DNA of 64,000 nucleotides. It comes from Candidatus Fredericiella danica (GTDB lineage: Bacteria; Chloroflexota; Anaerolineae; Caldilineales; Caldilineaceae). Positions 17,065 to 26,297 of this stretch are shown piece by piece. The DNA is taken from assembly GCA_016713335.1 (NCBI GenBank), contig JADJPH010000012.1:1-64000 (forward strand), read 5' to 3'. Made by a program: the position numbers and the translations under genes. Numbering within the stretch: the first letter of the stretch is position 1; the number at the start of each line of letters is the position of its first letter. Under the pieces are notes generated by a model that saw nothing but the letters and a program-made list of their open reading frames with translations, was not told where the DNA came from and ran no database searches.

Positions 17065-18934
17065 TTAGTTCCACGGCGTCAGGAAAGCAAATTGCCGGTA
17101 CTTGTCGGCCGCATCCTTCAGGTCTTTCCAGGTCGTGCGCGCCGTGCCCAGGTCAAGCGAGCTCATCAACCAGTCCTCGTCTTTTGCCTCCAACTTCGCC
17201 TTCGTGAGGACGCCCTCATTGGGCTTTACCAGACTCTCCAGGTCACTCGCCAACGCATTCCAGGCCCCGGCCAACTTCGCAACCAGCGGCTGCACAGTCT
17301 TGATATCATTGGCCGTCTTGTCGGTGAGACCTTTTGCCGTGTCGATGCCGCCAAGGAATTTTTGATGGGCCGCCTGTGCTGCCTCCAACTTCTCAAGTTG
17401 AGCCTGCAGGCCTTCCACTTCCTCTTTGGTTTTGGCAAAGTCGACGCCCACGCCGATGAGCACACCGGCCATGATAAAGGGACCGAACGCAGGGATCAGC
17501 AGATAGAGCGGCGCAGTTTCAAGGACGATCGTCTCATCATCTTTCTTCTTCTGCATCGTCTCCAGTTCGTCCTGCTTGTCCTTCACCTTCTGCTTCGCTT
17601 TCTTGACCTCCTCGTCCTCCGCGTCATACTTGCCCTTCAGGGTCACGTCACGCATCTGCGTGAAGTCAGCCTGCGACTGCGTCAGGCTTTTTGCAAACGC
17701 AATGAGTTTGTCGTTCAGCGCCGTTGCACGCTTGCTGCGGGTATCTGCCTCATCATAGAGCCGCTGCACATAGGCCTTGAACCGATCCTTCACCTTGGTG
17801 GCCGCTTCGCTGGGGGTATCCTTCGCCCACTCACCGGCCAACGCCTTCAACTTGTCGGTGATCTCTGCGGTCTCCACACCCGCGATATCATACGCATCGA
17901 TGGCTTGTCCGAGCCGGTCGTACACGGTATCCGCAATCCGCTGGTATTGCACAATGTCATTTGCCAGGTCGACCGTACCGGGCTTGATCTCGTTGTCGAA
18001 TGTGACGCAGTTGTCCTTGAGCGTCGCATACAGCTTCACGGTCTGCGTCATCGCATCGTCCAGTGTATCCGTGGCGCCGTAGCCGATTTTGGCGCGCATT
18101 TTGTCGTCGGTCGCCGGATTTCTCATAGATGGAATACGCTACAAAACCCTGCAACGTGAACCACTCTGCGCGTGAGAGCACCGAACTGCCTTGCTTCAGC
18201 TCGGGTGATGCCGCCAATACGTCGCTTAACGTCGCCGGTAGCCGCCAGATCTGATCGGAGCCATCAACTCCCCAGATGCGGCCGTCGTCTCCGACCGAGA
18301 CCTGCTTCAAAGTCTGGCCGGCGACCTGCTGAAAAGTGGGCGGCCACGGGCTTGTGGCAGCCGCAGGCTTCCCCATCTTGTAGACGTTGCCAGATGCGTC
18401 GACGCCCCACACCCGCGCCGCATCCCCCACAGAAAGCTGCGTAAGCGCCGGCGCACCGGGCGCAATCTCCCATTGGTCGGCGCCCAGGTAGTGACACACG
18501 GCGCCGGTCGACGTGACACCCCATACCGCGCCATCGCTGCCCACGGATACACCCGTCAGCGTGGCGCCACCCACCTTCACCCAACTCCACACATCGGGCG
18601 CCGCGTCATCTGGCCTGGCCCGATGGTATACAGTACCGCTGCTGTCCACACCCCAGACGCGGCGGATGTCGGCCACGGAGATCTGCACGAGGTTACCCGG
18701 CAGTTTCGTCCATTGGTTGTCGCCGGCATATTTGTAGACGTTGCCGCTGCTGTCCACGCCGCAGACGGTGCCGTCAAAACCGGACGAAATGCCGCTCAAG
18801 GTCGCGCCGGTCACATTTGTCCACTTGTCGTCCGTTCTCTCCCAGACGTATCCCTTGCTGTTGACACCCCAGATGTGCGCACTGTTCGCGCACGAAACCT
18901 GCCGCAATCCCCCCTGAATCTGTTCCCAAGCCAT
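17065..18934 (-). CDS. Tectonin beta-propeller fused to XaxA-like pore-forming toxin, one frameshift
   Basis: Residues 1-232 form six tectonin-type blades, each with the WGVDSSGxVY signature (IWGVNSKGYVWER, VCGVDSSGNVYKY, VWGVDSSGTVYHR and so on). From about 245 (SRAEWFTLQGFVAYSIYE) the protein enters an alpha-xenorhabdolysin subunit A-like helical domain: long coiled coils (KKAKQKVKDKQDELETMQKK), a hydrophobic foot (LYLLIPAFGPFIMAGVLIGV) and a closing WNALASDLESL motif. One extra A in an AAA run near 18,121 splits the gene; removing it joins YSIYE to NPATDDKMRAKIG. Total about 622 residues. AGGAGGATGGCAG precedes the ATG at 18,934. Tectonins bind sugars, so the propeller probably targets the toxin. 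The XaxA assignment is by pattern recognition and needs a profile search. Confidence 0.78.
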
Positions 18935-19828
18935 CTGCCATCCTCCTATGAGCATCCCAATGGCGTCACCGCCCACATCGAGCAAAGCTACCGCTACGCG
19001 CACCTGAACGCAGGGCACGGACCTGTTTTTGACTTATAGAATCGGGTTGTGTAGTCGCGACGCGTCACAGTGGACACGTACAACCGGCGCTCCGCTTGTC
19101 GGGGCGGACGCCGCAAAGCACAGGCGCCACGCTGCGTGGCTCAGCCTTTGCCGGGGGCGGTGCACCTGATCAATTGGCGACGGAAGTTGTGGGTAGCGGG
19201 TGGAACGTTGCGATATTATCAGACGGACCCGCGGATGTCAATCATCAAAATCGTGATATTTTGTGAGATTCGTTAGCGTTGTGACCGGCGCCTCATGCAA
19301 CTTTAACGATAATTCGGTTTCGCCGCATTCGCTTGCCGCCACCGTCCCCGGCACTACCCGCCTTGACCCATCCGCACCCCTGCCGCACCTCACCTCGTCA
19401 ATCACCGCACCTGGGCGCATGCCGGGGTCGAGCTCCGCACCGCCTGCTCCGGCCTTCGCCGAATTCGCTTGCCGGCACCGTCCCCGGCACTGCCCGCCTT
19501 GACCCATCCGCCCGACCCTGACTCGGCGGGTCCCCTCCGCCCCCCACGCCCCTCCCCCCCGCCCGTCTCTTCGCCGCCCCAATCCGGCTTTGCCGCCGCC
19601 TCCGCCCCCCCCCCCCGCCCCCCCCCCCAACCCCTTGCAAGCCCACACGGTTCGTCAACTACCATTTGTGGGCGGGCGTTCTTTGACCGTGACAACACCG
19701 CCCGCATGCCCAACGACCCCGGCAAGCGCCGCACCTCACTTCGTCAATGACCTCACCTGGGCGCATGCCGGGGTCGACGCACCCATACGCTCGCCGCGGC
19801 AGCAGAATTCGCGTGCCGGGGACATTCC
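18935..19828. repeat. Intergenic repeat region with tandem unit and C-run patch
   Basis: No gene is supported here. Two copies of a unit of about 137 bp begin near 19,322 and 19,459 (sharing ATTCGCTTGCCG, CACCGTCCCCGGCACT and GCCCGCCTTGACCCATCCGC); the second is interrupted by a C-homopolymer patch at about 19,540-19,640 and its tail resumes at about 19,730. A 17-bp motif GGCGCATGCCGGGGTCG appears at 19,414-19,430 and 19,760-19,776, and its near-inverse at 19,713-19,729. The sequence 18,935-19,320 holds nothing I can name. Confidence 0.6.
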
Positions 19829-21538
19829 TTATTCAAGTTGCGCAATCCGCCAAAGCCCCGTCGCCTGCTTTGCCATCCACCGCTGGCGCTCAGCGAGTCG
19901 ATCCATCGTCCACTCGGAATTCTCTTGCGCCACGCGCCGCGTAAGTTCAAAAATGCTGCGTTCGTATACGGGCCTCTTCTCCTCAAAACCACGGTTACCC
20001 ACATCCCGATTTGCACTGGCTTCCAGCAGCGTGAAGTTGCCAAATCGATAGACCGCCGCGTCGACCTGTTCATCACTAAACTGCGGCCACTGAGTACCGG
20101 GATTCTCAGGCAAGATGTGCTCCAGGCTATATTGCGCGCTGTCCGGGTCATAGTCCTGCCCCGTCAAATGGCGCTCGATGGCAAACAACACATACCGAGC
20201 AATCCGGTTATTGCGCGACGCAGTGGTGCGCAGTTCCTTGGTGGCAAAGCTCTGACGAAAGGCTTCATCGGTGAGGTAGATCGGTGCAAGTGCACGCACC
20301 GTCTGCGCCGGCGTTGCCAGTTCCCCGCTGGCAATCCGCTGTGCCACGCTATTATAGGTGCGTTCTTGTTCATTCGTGACCCGGCTGCCGATCACGTTGT
20401 AGCGGAACGAAATGACACTACAAGCCCGCAACAATTCGGTCATACCGCTTGCATCAAAACTGCGAAACGCCGCCAGCAACAAGGGCCAGGGCTGACGCAC
20501 GCTGAACATCCGTAATTCACGCACATATCGTCGCTGACCTTCGCTCCAAAGGAGTCCCTCAGGATTGGACAGGGCAACATAGACGTCGATGTCTTGCTCC
20601 ATCTCGCGCAACAGGTCGAACACTCTGCCCTTATCCGGTGTGTCACCGCGGATTGTCTTGAAAAGATCAGACTCACGGACAAAACGACGCCGGCTATTCC
20701 AGTGTGCGCGCAGGAAATCAGGAAAACTCTCACCGCCAAGCCGGCTGACCATCAGCTCCCAGCGTCGTTCCAGCGTGTCGATCTCCTGCGGGTGGGCGCT
20801 ATCCCGATAAACCACAGAAAAGAGATAGTTCTTGAGCAGATCAGTCGGTGATAAGCGCACACCACGGGCATTGAGCGTCTCAAAGACCTTGAAGGCATTC
20901 AATTCATCGGTCACTGTAATCACGGTAAAGAAGAGTTTGTCTGACAATTCATCGAGAAACCTGGCCAATTCGGCACCGCTGCGCGCGCCGGCATATGCAT
21001 CATGCACTTGCCGTACAAACCACTCAAATGCCTTGCGCAAAAGGTGCTCTGATGCGCGCAAACCGCGCTGCGGCAACTGCTGCAAGGGCACAAGATAGTC
21101 TCGATAATAGGCGTCGTTGTTCCGATTGAGTGACAATTTGGTGCGCGGCACCAGCGTCACCGGGTCAAGGTAACCGATATAGGTCTGACGCAGTTGGTCG
21201 ATGCGCCTGCGATTGTTGTCGGTATCAACCCCGGCATCCGCCAGTTCCTGGAGGGTCTTGAGCACAGCCAACACCAGGAGGCTCAGCGTGGTCAAGCGCT
21301 GTTGACCGTCAATGACGTCGAAGCTGCGATTGTCCTGTGACTGTAGGACCAGGTAGCCCATATAGTGGGCAGGCTCGCCGCCAGGACGCAACGTCTCGCG
21401 AATGTCCTGCCAGAGATCCTCCCACTCATCCTGCGTCCAACTGTAATCACGCTGAAAGCGCGGCACCCGATAGGTCAATCCGTTGCCAAGCAACTGGCGC
21501 AAAGTCTGATTGGCCGCGTTGGAGTTGATTACCGACAC
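19829..21538 (-). CDS. DUF262/DUF1524 (GmrSD-type) protein
   Basis: 569 residues. The N-terminal DUF262 part has the ParB-like nucleotide-handling motifs VPRFQRDYSW (about 25-34) and DVIDGQQRLTTL (about 75), plus VFETLNARGVRLSPTDLLKNY. The C-terminal DUF1524 domain has the His-Me finger-like SLEHILPEN motif (about 470) and FGNFTLLEASANRD. GmrSD-type proteins cut modified (for example glucosylated hydroxymethyl-cytosine) phage DNA in an NTP-dependent manner, so this is a likely type IV restriction enzyme. It lies between copies of a 17-bp inverted motif and next to type I restriction genes, consistent with a defence island. The ATG at 21,538 starts MSVINSNAANQTL; no frameshift was seen. Confidence 0.86.
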   Translation of the reverse strand: MSVINSNAANQTLRQLLGNGLTYRVPRFQRDYSWTQDEWEDLWQDIRETLRPGGEPAHYMGYLVLQSQDNRSFDVIDGQQRLTTLSLLVLAVLKTLQELADAGVDTDNNRRRIDQLRQTYIGYLDPVTLVPRTKLSLNRNNDAYYRDYLVPLQQLPQRGLRASEHLLRKAFEWFVRQVHDAYAGARSGAELARFLDELSDKLFFTVITVTDELNAFKVFETLNARGVRLSPTDLLKNYLFSVVYRDSAHPQEIDTLERRWELMVSRLGGESFPDFLRAHWNSRRRFVRESDLFKTIRGDTPDKGRVFDLLREMEQDIDVYVALSNPEGLLWSEGQRRYVRELRMFSVRQPWPLLLAAFRSFDASGMTELLRACSVISFRYNVIGSRVTNEQERTYNSVAQRIASGELATPAQTVRALAPIYLTDEAFRQSFATKELRTTASRNNRIARYVLFAIERHLTGQDYDPDSAQYSLEHILPENPGTQWPQFSDEQVDAAVYRFGNFTLLEASANRDVGNRGFEEKRPVYERSIFELTRRVAQENSEWTMDRLAERQRWMAKQATGLWRIAQLE

Positions 21539-21603
21539 GCTACGTTGCCTCCAATGCGAGAGATAGGCCGTTCAACGCTCTGCGTCCATTGTAGCACGCC
21601 AAA

Positions 21604-21620
21604 CGACCCCGGCATGCGCC
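21604..21620. repeat. Right copy of 17-bp motif flanking the DUF262 gene
   Basis: CGACCCCGGCATGCGCC is the exact reverse complement of GGCGCATGCCGGGGTCG at 19,760-19,776 and 19,414-19,430. The motif therefore brackets the DUF262/DUF1524 gene as inverted repeats. It could be a REP-like element or the trace of a mobile cassette. Confidence 0.55.
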
Positions 21621-21661
21621 GCACCTCCCGGCGGCCAAGGCATCGTTTGAAGGCTGGACGG

Positions 21662-22027
21662 CTACATCGAAGCGTTCGGTTTATCCGTCGATGCTCCGTA
21701 ACTTGCGGATCGCTCGGCAACCACCCGGATTGGTGCAGGTGATTCGGCCAGTACGACACTGCCTAGATACAGCGTGTCATAGCTCAGATCTAGCTCTCCA
21801 GGCCATTCCACGGATCCAGCCACAACTTTTGCAGCGTCAAAAACCTTGCGGTCTTGTAACCGTGCAAAGATGCCGCGTCCCAAGTAAGGCTTCACGTCAA
21901 AAACGCGCTGCTCGCCGTTCTCGAACACGACAAGCAACCAGTAATCGTCCAGCGCCACGACCGCTCTCACGTATGGGTTCACATTGACTCCTACTTCAGC
22001 GGCTCGATCCGCCGCGATAACCGGCAT
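21662..22027 (-). CDS. DUF2442-like small protein
   Basis: About 121 residues: VNVNPYVRAVVALDDYWLLV, then FENGEQRVFDVKPYLGRGIF and a later VEWPGELDLSYDTLYLGS, which is the DUF2442 pattern. Members are often found with DUF4160 partners and toxin-antitoxin-like pairs; the role is unknown. The start at 22,027 overlaps the end of hsdM by a few bases and follows TTTGGAGAG, so it is probably translated with hsdM. Its C-terminal tail (ERSASYGASTDKPNASM) is atypical. Confidence 0.75.
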   Translation of the reverse strand: MPVIAADRAAEVGVNVNPYVRAVVALDDYWLLVVFENGEQRVFDVKPYLGRGIFARLQDRKVFDAAKVVAGSVEWPGELDLSYDTLYLGSVVLAESPAPIRVVAERSASYGASTDKPNASM

Positions 22028-22031
22028 GCCA

Positions 22032-23612
<1,581 letters not shown>

Positions 23613-23629
23613 TATAGCGTATCCCTATC

Positions 23630-24590
23630 TGGGACGGAGGAGGGGTTTGTCCAACCCGGGGGGGGGTAACCCGGGCCCGCGGCCCTCCCTCCCCCTCCCG
23701 GGCCCCGCACCTTTTTCGGCGTCCGGCGCCTAACCGGGGACGGGGTGCCACCCCCCCCCCCCCCTCCCCTCCGCCCCCCGGCCCCCCCACCCCGGGCCCC
23801 CGAACCCGCCCCCCCAAGCCCCCCGCGAAGGTTTGCCTCCCCCCCGGCGCCCCGGGCCCCGCCCCCCGGGGCGGGGCCCCCGGGGGGGGGGAGGGCGGGA
23901 CCGGGGGGGGGGTCGGGGGGCGGGGGGTGCAGGGCGCCGGGGGGCCCCGGGCGGGGGATTTTTAATTCCCCCCCCCGGGTTTCCCCCTCCCCCAGCAGCG
24001 GGGGTTCCGGGCCCGGGGGGTTTCCTTCCATCCGTATCCCCCCCCCGGAACGTCCCCGGGGCCAGAAATTTTTTTGTTGTCGGCCCCCCCCGGTTTTTGT
24101 GTTTTGGTTTCCGGCGTGGGGATGCAGCGCCCCCTTGGGGGGGGGGGGCGGGTTTTCCCCGGGGGTTTTGCCCCGGGCGGGGGGGGGGGGGGGTTCGGGG
24201 GGGGGGAGATTTCCCCAAAAACCCCTCCTTCCGCGGGGGGGGGGGGGCGGGGGGGGTTTGCCGCCGGGGTTTGGGGGGGCCGCCCCCCCGGGGGACGAGA
24301 AAAAAAGAACGGGGAGAGGCCCCCGGGGGCGGGGGGGGGGAAAAGTCCCCCCGGGGTTGGGGGACAGCTTTTGGGATTGAAAAAAAAAAAAAAAAGAAGA
24401 AGGGGAGAAGAAAAAAAAAAAAAAGAAAATTTTGGAACACCCACTTGCCCGGGGGGGGCGGTCTGGGGGAGATTAATTTTTGACCCGGGGGGGAAAAAAC
24501 TTTTGGGGCAAAACCCCCCCCGGCGCGGGTAATTTTTTCCCTTTTTTTTTATTAGGGGGGGGGGAATAACAAAATTTGGGTTCTCGGCGG
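23630..24590. other. Homopolymer-rich low-quality patch (likely assembly artefact)
   Basis: Nearly 1 kb made of long G, C, A and T runs (for example runs of over ten G around 24,140-24,260 and long A runs around 24,380-24,425). Its composition is unlike anything around it, and the long open frames across it encode only Gly/Pro/Lys runs. This looks like low-quality read ends or a badly filled scaffold gap rather than biology. No gene should be called here, and linkage across it is unsafe. Confidence 0.85.
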
Positions 24591-24618
24591 GCTCGTCAAA
24601 TGTGAACCGCTCACTCAC
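24540..24618 (-). CDS. Start of an unidentified gene coupled to hsdS, cut by the noisy patch
   Basis: The hsdS stop TGA (24,617-24,615) overlaps a GTG (24,618-24,616) in the GTGA arrangement typical of coupled genes. The frame reads VSERFTFDEPAENPNFVI before entering the homopolymer patch. It may be the third gene of the restriction operon (for example the nuclease subunit), but too little is left to identify it. Confidence 0.35.
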
Positions 24619-25949
24619 GTTCGCGGCTCTGATCCGTTGGCGTTGCCGCCGATACGCAGTTCGCCGCTTACGAGTTTGGCCAGGAGGGTATCTCGGAGAG
24701 ATGCAGTGTTGACTCTCAAGATGAGTAGCCAGGATTTGATCGAGTACCGGTTGCAGCGCCGCGTTGAACCTGGCGCGCACGGCAACCGGTGGAATGACGG
24801 TCTCAATGGACAGGATCGCAGACGCACTGATGTTTGGTTGCACCGAGCCGTGTGCCCGCGCCGCAACCTGGAAGCGGAAATCTTCAGACCGCAGCAGGCA
24901 ATAGACATAGGCGAGATCGCCTGTCCCTGTGTTCTCCAGCACCACCTTTGCCACCCGCTGATTCAACAGGGGTGGGTTCGTGGTGTGTGGTACAAGCGCC
25001 ACCGCCCCAACGTTGCCCGTCATGGCAATCAGCAGGTCGCCCGTTCTGAGTTGATATAGATGGGCCTGTCCGGCAATGTCAGCCGCCACATAACTAACCT
25101 GGTCCAGATCAACGATTTCGGGTTTGATCGACCCAATCTTGACAACGGGCACGCCGCCTCGACCCAATCCCCACTCCGGAACGCATACCCAGGTAACAAA
25201 CCGACCAGATCGCCAAGAACCCCAACCCGCCACCCCGGCGGCAATTTCCCCAAATCCAACCCGTCCAACCCGTCCAACCCGTCCAAAATCAGACCGGCGA
25301 CCTCGGCAGGCAGCAGGGCACACCCCGCCGCCCTGGCACGCACAGGGGCGTAGTCAACAAACCAGGATTGGAAGAGCGCACCCGCCAGGGCCTCCAACGT
25401 GGCAATCTTACGCCGGTTGAGTTCGATCTTGTCGTCGAATGCACTGAGGATGGCGGCGATTGCTTGCTGATCGGCAAGGGGAGGGAACGGGACCACTAGT
25501 TTGCCCAGATCACTACTGCGAATTCCCGCGGCGGCGACCTGCTCAACGATGCGCTCGATTGCCTGCCGGCCACCCATGGAATTGAAGAAATAATAGTAGA
25601 ACCTGCTATCGGCGCGCCTGGGATCGATCCGTGCGCGGATGAGATGCCCTTCAAAGGTGACCGGTTCGTCATCGCCCAGGAAGATGCTGCACTTGCCGGC
25701 GCCGGACAGCACCAGGGATTGCCTGGCAAACAAGAGATCGCCGGTCTGCAGCGTGTACCGAACCGCCTCGCCTTCGGAAAGGGGTACCCTGTCCATCTCG
25801 ATGTGTGCGATCCGATCATGGGCAAACACCTCACCCATGGTGACCACCTTGATGCCGGTCCCGCGCACGGACCTTGGCTTCGTCAACCCGTTGCGGAGTG
25901 GCTCAGCAAATACACTCTCAAAGGGGCCAACTGGCCACGCACGCGGCAT
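24615..25949 (-). CDS. hsdS: Type I restriction specificity subunit, two frameshifts
   Basis: Determines the recognition sequence of the type I enzyme. The first target-recognition domain and first conserved repeat are intact (GDLLFARQSLVLSGAGKCS; PFPPLADQQAIAAILSAFDDKIELNRRKIATLEALAGALFQSWF in the data, given here only by its landmark residues PPLADQQAIAAIL). The second target domain continues in another frame from about 25,150 (VPVVKIGSIKPEIV, LYQLRTGDLLIAMTGNVGA), and the last helix LRDTLLAKLVSGELRI lies in a third frame from about 24,708. Both breaks look like single-base errors. A run of four GLDGLD-type repeats near 25,260-25,290 (CCAACCCGTC repeats) is where slippage could also occur. 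Overlaps the next gene by GTGA. Confidence 0.88.
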
Positions 25950-26113
25950 GAAGTGGGATCCTTATGTCAAATTGAGGGGCTATCGGAAAAATTCATTGTC
26001 AATTGTCAAGCGTCAATGGTCAATTGTCAATGAAGAGCGCACCTCGCTTCCTCCTCCGCGTTCTCCGCGCCCCTCCGCGTTCTCCGCGTTGATCTTTCCC
26101 CCCCGTCAACTTG
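25950..26113. repeat. Intergenic repeats upstream of the riboswitch
   Basis: The stretch contains CAATTGTC/CAATGGTC-type short tandem motifs (25,993-26,033) and a run of CTCCGCG units ending in CGCGTTGATC (26,052-26,094). Both sequence types recur elsewhere in the window (59,789-59,817; 29,193-29,240; 55,565-55,606). No gene is seen. Confidence 0.6.
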
Positions 26114-26142
26114 TTGACGCATTGACACAGATACGGTAAAAT
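26114..26142 (+). promoter_or_regulatory. Promoter of the riboswitch-ATPase transcript
   Basis: TTGACG (26,114-26,119) and TAAAAT (26,137-26,142) are separated by 17 bases. The predicted start of transcription falls just ahead of the riboswitch-like element. Confidence 0.65.
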
Positions 26143-26149
26143 TGAGTCA

Positions 26150-26269
26150 CTCCGGTGGGGAGTAGCTTCCTGTAGAACCAGGATGGGCAGTCGTCAAGAC
26201 GGAAGAAATTCCCGGCTGCTTGGATGCAAACGCAAGACCATCGCCTCTATTTGGCGATGGTCTTTTTTT
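26150..26269 (+). promoter_or_regulatory. yybP-ykoY-like manganese riboswitch with expression-platform terminator
   Basis: The leader contains the diagnostic GGGGAGTAGC box (26,157-26,166) of yybP-ykoY Mn2+ riboswitches, then stem-forming segments and a terminator: AGACCATCGCC (26,235-26,245) pairs with GGCGATGGTCT (26,253-26,263), followed by a run of seven T. In the known class Mn2+ binding disrupts termination and switches on exporters, often P-type ATPases, exactly the gene found downstream. I infer the class from the box, the terminator and the context; a covariance-model search would settle it. Confidence 0.75.
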
Positions 26270-26297
26270 CTCTCACGTTTGGCAAAGGAGTCACCCG

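Noticed and set aside
23745..24483. Long open frames encoding Gly/Pro-rich proteins on both strands
   Set aside because: They exist only because homopolymer noise lacks stop codons; composition and periodicity are not those of a gene.
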